From assembly GCF_008868175.1 (NCBI RefSeq), contig NZ_WBKT01000049.1, forward strand, positions 1 to 37,050: 37,050 nt of DNA. The letters are read 5' to 3'. Under the pieces are notes generated by a model. That model did no database searches, had not been told where the DNA came from, and saw only the letters and a program-made list of their open reading frames with translations. This stretch comes from Micromonospora sp. AMSO31t (GTDB lineage Bacteria; Actinomycetota; Actinomycetes; Mycobacteriales; Micromonosporaceae). Below are positions 26,974 to 34,087 of this stretch, piece after piece. The number at the start of each line of letters is the position of its first letter. Within the stretch, counting starts at the first letter, position 1. A program made the translations under genes and the position numbers.

Positions 26974-27900
26974 TCAGGTGCCGTCGCCGCCCCCGCCGCC
27001 GCCCACGCCCGCGCCGCCCGCGGTGCCGCCCAGGCCGTAGCCGGGGGCGATCGGCTCGTCGGGCGGGCGGCTCACGTGCGCGGACTCGCGGATCGTGGCG
27101 GACCAGTCGGCGTTCGAGGCGGCCGCGGCGTGCCGGTCGATGGCGTGCCGCAGCCAGCCGTCCACGATGGCCACCCAGTCCCGCCGGTCGGCCCCCGCGT
27201 GCCAGACCCGGAACCGGCTGATGCTCTGGTGGGTCACCCCGGCCAGGGAGAGCCGGCGGTCCACCCAGAGCAGCACCTCCAGCCCCGCCGCGTTCGTCAC
27301 GAAGATCACCTCCAGTTCGGTGATCGGGCCGGCGTAGAGCGGGGCCACCCAGAACCCCAGCCGCTGGTGGAGCGGGAGCGCCTGGTCCACCCCGGGCAGC
27401 CGCCCGTGCTGGAGCCCGGCCTGCCGCATGGCGAAGCCGAGGGTGTCCAGCGCGACGAGGATGTGCTGCTGGATCGGCAGCGGATGGACGAGGACCGGCA
27501 CCATGGCGCCCTGGTCCAGGTCCGGGTCGACGGACACCTCCGTACGCAACCCGGTGCGCAGGCTCATGAGCGGCACCCCGCCGAACATGGTCACCGGGGT
27601 CTCCCACGGCAGCGGCATCGCGAAGTCGACGGCCCGCCGCCGCCCGGCCGGCACCACGAACCGGCCGGCGATCGGCACCTGGTGGTACTGCAGCAACCGG
27701 TGCGGCGACTCGGGGTCCTCCGGCTCGACCTGCGCGACCAGCCCGAGCCGGATGTGCCGGACGGCGACGTCGCCGCCGCCGGCGGCCAGCGTGACCCGGC
27801 CGGGGAGGCGCAGGCCGGGGCGGGTGCTCGGGTTGGGCAGCGTGGTGCTCACCGACAGCCCGGTCCACACGGACTCCGACGACACCCCGGTCAGCCGCAT
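26974..27900 (-). CDS. Spo0M family (arrestin-like) protein
   Basis: A 308-aa protein with the SpoOM/arrestin-like beta-sandwich: GLRLPGRVTLAAGG, DVAVRHIRLGLVAQVEPEDP, VPIAGRFVVPAGRRRAVDFA and LPWETPVTMFGGVPLM. The C-terminal ~100 residues continue into a less conserved domain and end in a Gly-rich tail (GGTAGGAGVGGGGGGDGT). B. subtilis Spo0M affects sporulation; the role in actinomycetes is unclear. The start is ATG 27900 (MRLTGVSSESVWTGL); an upstream extension is basic and unconserved. The ribosome site is weak. Confidence 0.85.
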   Translation of the reverse strand: MRLTGVSSESVWTGLSVSTTLPNPSTRPGLRLPGRVTLAAGGGDVAVRHIRLGLVAQVEPEDPESPHRLLQYHQVPIAGRFVVPAGRRRAVDFAMPLPWETPVTMFGGVPLMSLRTGLRTEVSVDPDLDQGAMVPVLVHPLPIQQHILVALDTLGFAMRQAGLQHGRLPGVDQALPLHQRLGFWVAPLYAGPITELEVIFVTNAAGLEVLLWVDRRLSLAGVTHQSISRFRVWHAGADRRDWVAIVDGWLRHAIDRHAAAASNADWSATIRESAHVSRPPDEPIAPGYGLGGTAGGAGVGGGGGGDGT

Positions 27901-27951
27901 GCCGCCGGCTTTCCCGCTGCCCGCTCCCCCATGCGCCCGGCCGGGCCGATC

Positions 27952-27993
27952 CGGGTGCGCCTGTTGTCGCCGGGACGACACCAAACGCACCCG
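27952..27993. repeat. Nested inverted repeat upstream of the Spo0M gene
   Basis: Outer arms CGGGTGCG (27952-27959) and CGCACCCG (27986-27993) are perfect. Inner arms TGTCG (27965-27969) and CGACA (27976-27980) are also perfect. It lies 30 nt beyond the CNNM gene stop and about 52 nt before the Spo0M start, so it could be a terminator or an operator. Confidence 0.55.
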
Positions 27994-28023
27994 AAGCAGC
28001 CGGTGGGGACGGGAGACGGGGCG

Positions 28024-29088
28024 TCAGCGCATCCGGCGGCCGCGCGGCACCGGGTCGGTCTCGTCGTCGAACTCGCCGATGACCTCCTCGAGGAGGTCCT
28101 CCAGCGCGACGAAGCCGATCGGCCGGGTCGGGCCACCGCCGTTGCGGACCAGCGCCAGCTGGGCCTGCCGGCCCCGCATGGCGGCCACCGCCTCGGTGAC
28201 CGACGCCTCGCCGGGCAGGGTGAACGCCGGGGTCATCAGGTCCTCGGCGGTCGCCGGCCGGCCGGTGGTGACCGCGCGGACCGCCTCGCGGACGTGGACC
28301 AGGCCGCAGACCTCGCCGCCGGTGTCGACGACGGCGAGCCGGGACCGGCCGCTGTCGCGGGAGACCTGCTCGATCCGCTCGGCGGCGTCGCCCCGGCGGA
28401 CCGTGACGATCCGGTCGAACGGCTCCATCACCTGCGCCACGGTGGTGCCCTGCAACTCCAGCATGCTGGTCAGCATCTGGTGCTGCTCGGCGCCGAGCAG
28501 CCCGTGCTCGCGGGACTGCTCCAGCAGGATGCGCAGCTCGTCCGGGCCGTGCACCTGGGCGAGCTGGTCCTGCTGCCGGACACCGACCAGCCGCAGCACG
28601 GCGTTGGCCAGCGCGTTGAGCGCGGACAGCACCGGACGGGCGACCCGGGCGAAGGCCCGGAACGGCAGCGCCAGCAGCATGGCCGAACGCTCCGCGTCGG
28701 TGATCGCCCAGGACTTCGGGGCCATCTCGCCGACCACCAGGTGCAGGAACGTCACCAGCGCCAGGGCGAAGAGCAGCCCGACCAGGTGGCTGACCGCGTC
28801 CGGCAGCCCGACCGCGTGCAGCAACGGGCTGAGCAGGTGCTCGATGGCCGGCTCGGCCAGCGCGCCGAGGCCCAGCGTGCACAGGGTGATGCCGAGCTGG
28901 GCGCCGGCCAGCATGAGGCTCAGCTCGCGGACGCCGTCCAGCGCCGCGCGGGCCGCCCGGCCACCGCCCGCCGCCGCCTGCTCCAGGCGGTACCGCTTGG
29001 ACGCGACCAGCGCGAACTCGGCCGCCACGAAGAAGCCGTTGAGCGCCAGGAGCACCACGGAGAAGAAGAGCGCGAACCCGGGGCTCAT
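28024..29088 (-). CDS. CNNM/DUF21-CBS membrane protein (short form)
   Basis: A 354-aa protein with an N-terminal DUF21/CNNM domain of about three to four transmembrane helices (LFFSVVLLALNGFFVAAEFA, then LVGEMAPKSWAI). A pair of CBS domains follows (about residues 210-335: QVMEPFDRIVTVRRGD to GFVALEDLLEEVIGEF). It lacks the C-terminal CorC_HlyC domain that its neighbour has. Family members are implicated in Mg2+ or Co2+ transport and its regulation; direct transport is inferred only. ATG start at 29088, overlapping the upstream stop as ATGA, so the two proteins are co-translated and may act together. Confidence 0.9.
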   Translation of the reverse strand: MSPGFALFFSVVLLALNGFFVAAEFALVASKRYRLEQAAAGGGRAARAALDGVRELSLMLAGAQLGITLCTLGLGALAEPAIEHLLSPLLHAVGLPDAVSHLVGLLFALALVTFLHLVVGEMAPKSWAITDAERSAMLLALPFRAFARVARPVLSALNALANAVLRLVGVRQQDQLAQVHGPDELRILLEQSREHGLLGAEQHQMLTSMLELQGTTVAQVMEPFDRIVTVRRGDAAERIEQVSRDSGRSRLAVVDTGGEVCGLVHVREAVRAVTTGRPATAEDLMTPAFTLPGEASVTEAVAAMRGRQAQLALVRNGGGPTRPIGFVALEDLLEEVIGEFDDETDPVPRGRRMR

Positions 29089-30440
29089 GCGGCCTCCTCC
29101 CCGTGCGCGGCCGCCGTCGTGCGGAGGCTGACGGAGTCGGCCACGTGCCGGTCCACGGCGAGCACCTCGACCAGGGCGCGCGGCCCGGCGTCCGGCTCGT
29201 CGCCGTCGACGGCGAGCGCGATCTCCAGCCGGTCACCCACCTCGGGCACCCGGCCCAACTCGCGCATGACCAGGCCGGAGAGCGTGTCGTACTCGGGCGC
29301 CTCGGGCAGCGCGATGCCGGTGCTGTCGGCCACCTCGTCGATCCGCCAGCGGGCCGGCACCACCCAGGAACCGTCCTCCTGCCGGGCGGGGGCCCGCTCC
29401 GGCGGGTCGTCCTCGTCGCGGATCGGCCCGACCAGCTCCTCGGCGATGTCCTCCAGGGTGATCACGCCGGCGAAGCCGCCGTACTCGTCGACCACGCAGG
29501 CGAGCTGGCGGTGCCCGACCCGGAGCCGGTCCAGCACCGTCGGCAGCGGCAACGTCTCCGGCACCAGCAACGGGGGTACGGCCACCGCGGCGACCCGGGT
29601 GCTCGCCCGCTCGGCCGGCGGCACCCCGAGCACGTCGGCGATCCCGATCACGCCGACCAGGTCGTCGACGCCCTCGGCGCCGCGCACCGGGAACCGGGAG
29701 TGCCCCGTGTCGAGCAGCTCGACGACCCGGCTGACCGGCTCGTCGGCCCGTACGGTGTGCACGTCCACCCGAGGGACCATGGCCTCCCCGGCGGTGAGCT
29801 CCCGGAAGTCGAGCCCCCGGTCGAGCAGGTCGGACATCTCGGCGTCGAGGTGCCCCTCCTCCCGGGACTCGGCGATGATCTGCTCCAGGTCCTCGGGGGT
29901 GGCGCCGCTGGGCAGCTCCTCGATCGGCTCGATGCCGACCCGGCGGAGCAGCCGCACGGCAGCCCGGTCGAAAAGGGTGATCAACGGTCCGGCGATCCGC
30001 AGGTACATGAGCGTGGACCGGGCGAGTGCCCGGGCGAGCGGCTCGGCGCGGGCGATGGCCAGGTTCTTCGGGGCCAGCTCGCCGAGGACCATCTGCACGA
30101 CGGTGGCGATGAGCAGGGCCAGCACGACCGACAGGGGCAGCGCCACCGCGTCGGAGACACCGGCCAGGCCGAGCAGGTCGGCCAGCCCGGCGCCCAGGTA
30201 CGGCTCGGCGGCGTAACCGACCAGCAGGGCGGTCACCGTGATGCCGAGCTGGGCTCCGGACAGCATGAACGAGAGCCGGCCGGTCACCTCCAGGGCCCGG
30301 GCGGCGGCGCGGTCGCCACCGTCGGCGAGCTGCTTGAGCTTGCCCCGGTCCACGGCGACGTAACCGAACTCCTGGGCCACGAAGTAACCGGTGGCGGCGG
30401 TGAGCACGATGATGAGGACGAGTCCGACGAGGATCAGCAC
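29085..30440 (-). CDS. CNNM/HlyC-CorC family membrane protein
   Basis: A 451-aa protein with an N-terminal DUF21 membrane domain (ILVGLVLIIVLTAATGYFVA, VLGELAPKNLAIARAE). CBS domains follow (AMVPRVDVHTVRADEPVSRV, CVVDEYGGFAGVITLEDIAE), then a C-terminal CorC_HlyC domain (about 350-430: WRIDEVADSTGIALPEAPEY, then DTLSGLVM). Known homologues are called hemolysin-like or magnesium/cobalt efflux proteins, and the function is likely in Mg2+ homeostasis. GTG start at 30440; the ribosome site is weak. First gene of a two-gene operon with the shorter paralogue. Confidence 0.92.
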   Translation of the reverse strand: MLILVGLVLIIVLTAATGYFVAQEFGYVAVDRGKLKQLADGGDRAAARALEVTGRLSFMLSGAQLGITVTALLVGYAAEPYLGAGLADLLGLAGVSDAVALPLSVVLALLIATVVQMVLGELAPKNLAIARAEPLARALARSTLMYLRIAGPLITLFDRAAVRLLRRVGIEPIEELPSGATPEDLEQIIAESREEGHLDAEMSDLLDRGLDFRELTAGEAMVPRVDVHTVRADEPVSRVVELLDTGHSRFPVRGAEGVDDLVGVIGIADVLGVPPAERASTRVAAVAVPPLLVPETLPLPTVLDRLRVGHRQLACVVDEYGGFAGVITLEDIAEELVGPIRDEDDPPERAPARQEDGSWVVPARWRIDEVADSTGIALPEAPEYDTLSGLVMRELGRVPEVGDRLEIALAVDGDEPDAGPRALVEVLAVDRHVADSVSLRTTAAAHGEEAA

Positions 30441-30534
30441 GGGAGGGTCAGGGCTCCCGGGGCCGTCGGGTCCAGAGGTTGCCGGGCACGACCCGGCTGG
30501 CTACTGCTGCCCTCCTGGGCAGACGAGTCGATCA

Positions 30535-30555
30535 TGCCGCCATTTTATCGGCGGC
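30535..30555 (-). promoter_or_regulatory. TAAAAT box inside a hairpin upstream of the CNNM operon
   Basis: GCCGCC (30536-30541) and GGCGGC (30550-30555) flank an 8-nt AT-rich loop. On the minus strand the loop supplies a -10-like TAAAAT (30547-30542), 6 nt before an ATG at 30535. That ATG opens a 33-codon ORF whose stop overlaps the start of the CNNM gene (30440). It could be a promoter with a leaderless leader peptide. No good -35. Confidence 0.35.
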
Positions 30556-30601
30556 GACTGGACGTTCGCTGAGGGTGCTGGAAGCCTCCCCGCTGTCCGG
30601 T

Positions 30602-30931
30602 TCACCGGCCGGACAGCTCGTCGACGTCCAGCAGCTTCCGGTCGATCCGCCCGGAGCGGTAGGCGGCCCGGCCGATCATCTGCGCGGCGACCGGCGCGGT
30701 GGCCAGCTGGAAGACCGCCACCAGCGCGATCATGCCGAGGTCCGACGGCGTACGCAGGCGCAGCGCGAGGCCCACGAGGAGCAGCAGCACGCCGAGCACC
30801 TGCGGCTTGGTGGCGGCGTGCATCCGGGCCAGCACGTCCGGGAAGCGCAGCACGCCGATCCCGGCGACCAGGCTGAGCAGCGCCCCGCCCAGCAGGCAGA
30901 CCCCGCCGAGCCAGTCCGCGACCGCGCTCAC
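30602..30931 (-). CDS. mnhG: Mrp/Mnh antiporter subunit G
   Basis: A 109-aa membrane subunit of the multi-subunit Na+/H+ antiporter, with three transmembrane segments. LLGGALLSLVAGIGVLRFPD, then VLARMHAATKPQVLGVLLLL, is the PhaG/MnhG family signature. GTG start at 30931, overlapping as GTGA the stop of a repeat-encoded peptide ORF. GAAGG from the end of that repeat lies 7 nt upstream and serves as its ribosome site. Last gene of the mrp operon. Confidence 0.92.
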   Translation of the reverse strand: MSAVADWLGGVCLLGGALLSLVAGIGVLRFPDVLARMHAATKPQVLGVLLLLVGLALRLRTPSDLGMIALVAVFQLATAPVAAQMIGRAAYRSGRIDRKLLDVDELSGR

Positions 30932-31050
30932 TGCACTGCCTTCGTTCGCGACTGCGGGGCTCGCAGACCCGGCTCACTCCTCGCGCTCACTGCACCGCCC
31001 TTCGTTCGCGACTGCGGGGCTCGCAGAACCGGCTCACTCCTCGCGCTCAC
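30928..31050 (-). CDS. Repeat-encoded 40-aa linker ORF between mnhF and mnhG
   Basis: The ORF starts at GTG 31050, which overlaps the mnhF stop (TGA 31049-31047). It ends with TGA (30930-30928), overlapping the mnhG start. It is two in-frame 60-nt repeat units, each encoding MSARSEP(V/G)LRAPQSRTK plus three residues; the second unit begins with GTG at 30990 and could start independently, giving 20 residues. It is very basic and has no membrane segment. Whether a peptide accumulates is unknown; the ORF may exist to carry ribosomes from mnhF to mnhG. The same peptide is encoded at the mnhC/mnhD junction, which argues against chance. Confidence 0.5.
   Translation of the reverse strand: MSARSEPVLRAPQSRTKGGAVSARSEPGLRAPQSRTKAVQ
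30941..31050 (-). repeat. Tandem 60-bp repeat pair in the mnhF/mnhG junction
   Basis: Two copies, 30941-30990 and 31001-31050, are identical over 50 nt except one base (GGGT versus GGTT on the minus strand), with a period of 60 nt. The core starts TGAGCGCGAGGAGTGAGCC, has a CTGCG-AGCCC-CGCAG hairpin, and ends GTCGCGAACGAAGG. The copies share their core with the pair at 33466-33574. Confidence 0.95.
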
Positions 31051-31310
31051 ACTTCCTCCCGGACCGCGAAGCGGACCAGCGACACCGAGCCGACGAAGCC
31101 GAGCAGGGACAGCACCACGAGCACGGGCAGTGTGGTGGCGTGCCCGTTCACCGCCGCCTCCGCGCCCACGGCGCCGAGCATGGTGGAGAGCAGCAGGTCG
31201 GCGGCGACGACCCGGTCGAGCAGGGACGGGCCGCGGTAGATCCGGGCCAGGGCGAGCAGCGCGGTGACCGAGAGCAGCACGGTCAGCGCGAGGGCGAGGA
31301 GCGCGGTCAC
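31047..31310 (-). CDS. mnhF: Mrp/Mnh antiporter subunit F
   Basis: An 87-aa membrane subunit with three hydrophobic segments. ALARIYRGPSLLDRVVAADL, then LLSTMLGAVG, is the PhaF/MnhF family pattern. GTG start at 31310 overlaps the mnhE stop (GTGA). Its stop TGA is the first three bases of the first repeat copy, so the repeat begins exactly at the gene end. Confidence 0.92.
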   Translation of the reverse strand: MTALLALALTVLLSVTALLALARIYRGPSLLDRVVAADLLLSTMLGAVGAEAAVNGHATTLPVLVVLSLLGFVGSVSLVRFAVREEV

Positions 31311-31963
31311 GGGTGATCCCTCCGATCGACGGGTTCGAGACTGAGCTGGCGTACCTCGGCGGGGGAGCCCACGGCGCGGACGATGCGCCGTTCGACGGCG
31401 AGGATCCGATCCCGGCCGGCGGTCAGGTCCTCCGGGCGGCGGACGTCGAGGACGTGCACGTAGAGCACCCCGCGGTCGCGGTCCACGTCGAGGATCAGGG
31501 TCCCGGGCACCAGGGAGATCACCTCGGCGGTGAGCGCCAGGTTGAGGTCGGTGCGCACCCGCAGCGGCACCGCGATGATCGCGCCGCGGGGGCGGAAGCC
31601 GGGGCGCACCGCGACGGCGGCGACGTGCAGGCTGGCGGTGACCAGTTCACCGACGAAGGTGACCGCGAGGACCAGCAGCGCGCCAGGGCGCAGCCGCCCG
31701 CCGAAGGTGACCGGCGGGAGCGGGAAGAAGAGCAGCACGGCCGCGCCGATCACCAGGCCGGCGAGCAGGTTGCCCCAGGACAGGTCGCCCCACAGCAGCA
31801 CCCAGATGGCGACCAGCCAGCCGAGCGCGACGGCCTGGTCGCGCCGCCGCCCGCCCCGGCCCACGGGGGGCACGGGGGCGTCGGGCGCCGGGTCGGCCGG
31901 TGGCGGGCCGCCCGGCGGTTCCCCACCGCCGGCCGCCCGCCCCGCCGGGAGGCCGTCGGTCAC
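31307..31963 (-). CDS. mnhE: Mrp/Mnh antiporter subunit E
   Basis: A 218-aa subunit, longer than the usual ~160 because of an N-terminal Pro/Gly-rich cytoplasmic extension (about residues 1-45: GEPPGGPPPADPAPDAPVPP). The membrane part (ALGWLVAIWVLLWGDLSWGN, GELVTASLHVAAVAVRPGFR) and the soluble end (LALTAEVISLVPGTLILDVD, LYVHVLDV) are typical MnhE. GTG start at 31963 overlaps the mnhD stop; a shorter start inside the extension cannot be excluded. Coupled to mnhF by GTGA. Confidence 0.92.
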   Translation of the reverse strand: MTDGLPAGRAAGGGEPPGGPPPADPAPDAPVPPVGRGGRRRDQAVALGWLVAIWVLLWGDLSWGNLLAGLVIGAAVLLFFPLPPVTFGGRLRPGALLVLAVTFVGELVTASLHVAAVAVRPGFRPRGAIIAVPLRVRTDLNLALTAEVISLVPGTLILDVDRDRGVLYVHVLDVRRPEDLTAGRDRILAVERRIVRAVGSPAEVRQLSLEPVDRRDHP

Positions 31964-33456
31964 GGCAGGACCGCCCGGACGTACGGGGTGCGCTGGCGCA
32001 GGTCGGTCGCGGCGTCCGCGGTGACCCGGAACAGCGGCCCGGCGGCCAGGGTGAGCACCAGCCCGAGCAGCACGAGGGCCGCGGTGGCCCCGACCATCAG
32101 CCCGGGCAGCCGGACGGGCGGGCCGGCGGTGACCAGCCGGGGCGCCCGCCAGAACGCGATGTTCCACACCCGGGAGGCGGCGTAGAGGGTGAGCAGGCTG
32201 GTCAGGGTGCCCGCCCCGACGAGCACGGCGGGCAGCGCCCCGCCGGCCGCCACGCCGGCCTGGAGCAGGCCGAGCTTGCCCAGGAAGCCGGAGAACGGCG
32301 GGATGCCGGCCAGGTTCATGGCCGGGACGAAGAAGAGCACAGCGAGCAGCGGGGCGATCCGGGCCAGCCCGCCGAGGCGGCGCAGGTCGGTGCTGCCCGC
32401 GCGCTCCTCGACCAGGCCGGCGACCAGGAAGAGGGTGGTCTGGATGGTGATGTGGTGCACCACGTAGAAGATGGCCCCGGCCAGGCCCGCGACGCTGCTC
32501 AACGCCACCCCGAAGATCATGTAGCCGATGTGGCTGACCAGGGTGAAGGAGAAGAGCCGCTTCATGTCGGACTGCGCCGCCGCGCCGAGGATCCCGACCA
32601 CCATGGTCAGCCCGGCCACCACCATGAGCAGGCCGGACACCTGGCCGCCGGGGAAGAGCAGCGTCTCGGTGCGGATGATCGCGTACACGCCGACCTTGGT
32701 GAGCAGGCCGGCGAACACCGCGGTGACCGGGGCGGGCGCGGTCGGGTAGCTGTCCGGCAGCCAGGCGGAGACCGGGAACACGGCCGCCTTGATGCCGAAC
32801 GCGAGCAGCAGGGTGAGCTGCAACGCCAGGCGTACGCCGGGCGGCAGGGCGTCCAGCCGGCCGGCGAGCTGCGCCATGTTGAGGGTGCCGGTGGCCGCGT
32901 ACACGAGCCCCACGGCGGCCAGGAAGATCATCGACGACAGGACGCTGACCACCACGTACGTCGAGCCGGTGCGGATTCGCACCTCCGTGCCACCGAGGGT
33001 GATCAGCACGAAGCTCGCGGCCAGCAGGATCTCGAAGCCGACGAACAGGTTGAACAGGTCCCCGGCCAGGAAGGCGTTGGTCACGCCGGCGGTCAGCACG
33101 AGGTAGGTCGGGTGGTAGATGCTCACCGGCGCCGTCTCGCCCGACTCGCCCCGCCCCTGGCCGATCGAGTAGAGCAGCACGCAGAGGGTGACCGCCGAGG
33201 AGACCACGAGCATCAGCGCGGCCAACTGGTCGGCGACCAGCACGATGCCGACCGGGGGCGGCCAGCCGCCCACCCGCACCACCACAGGCCCGTGCCGGTA
33301 CGCCTCGACCAGCAGCACCACCGCCACGAGCAGGGTCGTGGCCAGCCCGATCACGCTGACCGACCGCTGCAACCGGGGCCGGTTGGTGAGGATCAGGGTG
33401 AGCGCCGCGCCGAGCAGCGGCACCACCACGGGCAGCGGCACCAACGCCGGCATCAT
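31960..33456 (-). CDS. mnhD: Mrp/Mnh antiporter subunit D
   Basis: A 498-aa proton-translocating-type membrane subunit homologous to NuoM/N, with about 14 transmembrane helices. Family segments include YHPTYLVLTAGVTNAFLAGD, LFNLFVGFEILLAASFVLIT and VFPVSAWLPDSYPTAPAPVT. The conserved intramembrane Lys and Glu residues (GIKAAVFP, FVGFEIL) are present. The start is ATG 33456 (ATGATG), placed 7 nt after GAAGG, which is the end of the adjacent repeat. The first ATG overlaps the stop of the repeat-encoded peptide ORF as ATGA. Confidence 0.95.
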   Translation of the reverse strand: MMPALVPLPVVVPLLGAALTLILTNRPRLQRSVSVIGLATTLLVAVVLLVEAYRHGPVVVRVGGWPPPVGIVLVADQLAALMLVVSSAVTLCVLLYSIGQGRGESGETAPVSIYHPTYLVLTAGVTNAFLAGDLFNLFVGFEILLAASFVLITLGGTEVRIRTGSTYVVVSVLSSMIFLAAVGLVYAATGTLNMAQLAGRLDALPPGVRLALQLTLLLAFGIKAAVFPVSAWLPDSYPTAPAPVTAVFAGLLTKVGVYAIIRTETLLFPGGQVSGLLMVVAGLTMVVGILGAAAQSDMKRLFSFTLVSHIGYMIFGVALSSVAGLAGAIFYVVHHITIQTTLFLVAGLVEERAGSTDLRRLGGLARIAPLLAVLFFVPAMNLAGIPPFSGFLGKLGLLQAGVAAGGALPAVLVGAGTLTSLLTLYAASRVWNIAFWRAPRLVTAGPPVRLPGLMVGATAALVLLGLVLTLAAGPLFRVTADAATDLRQRTPYVRAVLP

Positions 33457-33515
33457 GCGCCGGCCTTCGCTCGCGACTGCGGGGCTCGCAGACCCGGCTC
33501 ACTCCTCGCGCTCAT
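33453..33515 (-). CDS. Repeat-encoded 20-aa linker ORF 2 (mnhC/mnhD junction)
   Basis: Encodes MSARSEPGLRAPQSRAKAGA. ATG 33515 overlaps the stop of linker ORF 1 (ATGA), and its own TGA overlaps the mnhD ATG. GAGGG 7 nt upstream of its ATG and GAAGG near its end give ribosome sites for itself and for mnhD. Basic, no membrane segment. Peptide production is not shown; translational relay is the simplest reading. Confidence 0.5.
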   Translation of the reverse strand: MSARSEPGLRAPQSRAKAGA

Positions 33516-33574
33516 GCGCCGGCCCTCGTTCGCGACTGTGGGGCTCGCAGACCCGGCTCACTCCTCGCGCTCAC
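33466..33574 (-). repeat. Tandem 59-bp repeat pair in the mnhC/mnhD junction
   Basis: Copies at 33466-33514 and 33525-33574, period 59 nt. On the minus strand the copy next to mnhC has CACAG in place of CGCAG and GAGGG in place of GAAGG, and the copy next to mnhD has GAGCG in place of GAACG. The spacer after each copy (GGCCGGCGC-ATG) matches the mnhD start context, unlike the spacer at the F/G pair. Confidence 0.95.
33512..33574 (-). CDS. Repeat-encoded 20-aa linker ORF 1 (mnhC/mnhD junction)
   Basis: Encodes MSARSEPGLRAPQSRTRAGA. GTG 33574 overlaps the mnhC stop (GTGA) and the TGA overlaps the ATG of linker ORF 2. GAGG in the last mnhC codons, 4 nt upstream, may act as the ribosome site. 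It differs from ORF 2 at two residues (T/A, R/K) plus one synonymous change (CCA/CCG). Confidence 0.5.
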   Translation of the reverse strand: MSARSEPGLRAPQSRTRAGA

Positions 33575-34053
33575 TGGTCCTCGCTCCGCCGGCGTAGGCG
33601 GCGCAGCGCCGGCTCCGGGTCCACCTGCTCCGGGTCGTTGTCCGGCCCCTCGCCGCCGAGGTCCGCGGTGGGCACCTCGTTGCGCTCGGCGAGCCGGACG
33701 ATCTGCCGGTCCTCCAGGTCGTCCTGCACCTCGTCGTCGCCGGACAGATACCAGCTCCGGTAGGCGACGGCGAGCAGGAACGCGGTCAGCCCGAACGTGA
33801 TCACCACGGCGGTGAGCACCATGGCCTGCGGCAGCGCGTCGCTCATCGCCGGGGCCGGCGCGGTGCCCACCAGCGGCGCGGCCCCGGACCGGCCGCCGAG
33901 CAGGATCAGCAGGTTCACCCCGTTGCCGAGCAGGATGACGCCGAGCAGGATCCGGGTCAGGCTCCGCTCCAGCAGCAGCGTGACCCCGGTGGCCACGAGC
34001 ACGCCGACAGCGATCACCAGCACCAGGGTTGGCCCGGCCGCGCCCCGGCTCAC
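33571..34053 (-). CDS. mnhC: Mrp/Mnh antiporter subunit C
   Basis: A 160-aa NuoK-like membrane subunit with three transmembrane helices (about residues 9-105: LTRILLGVILLGNGVNLLIL, PQAMVLTAVVITFGLTAFLL). A hydrophilic acidic C-terminal tail of about 50 residues (DDEVQDDLEDRQIV to LRRLRRRSEDQ) makes it longer than the typical ~115 aa. GTG start at 34053, 34 nt after mnhA. The stop codon is the first TGA of the repeat pair. Confidence 0.93.
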   Translation of the reverse strand: MSRGAAGPTLVLVIAVGVLVATGVTLLLERSLTRILLGVILLGNGVNLLILLGGRSGAAPLVGTAPAPAMSDALPQAMVLTAVVITFGLTAFLLAVAYRSWYLSGDDEVQDDLEDRQIVRLAERNEVPTADLGGEGPDNDPEQVDPEPALRRLRRRSEDQ

Positions 34054-34087
34054 CGGGGCACCCCCGGCCGGGACGCTCGCGGCGCCC

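Noticed and set aside
27076..30216. Plus-strand frame of about 1046 codons opposite the Spo0M and CNNM genes
   Set aside because: It lies antisense to three recognised proteins and has no domain or plausible composition.
30441..30535. 33-codon minus-strand ORF (MIDSSAQEGSSSQPG...) leading into the CNNM gene
   Set aside because: It has a tempting TAAAAT box and overlaps the next start, but there is no repeat or similarity to support translation; kept only as part of the regulatory feature.
30941..31050. CRISPR interpretation of the mrp repeats
   Set aside because: Only two copies per site, no variable spacers of regular length, and the repeats lie between coupled genes with no cas genes.
34054..34087. 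Missing mnhB gene between mnhA and mnhC
   Set aside because: The MnhB domain is fused to the C-terminus of MnhA, so nothing is lost.
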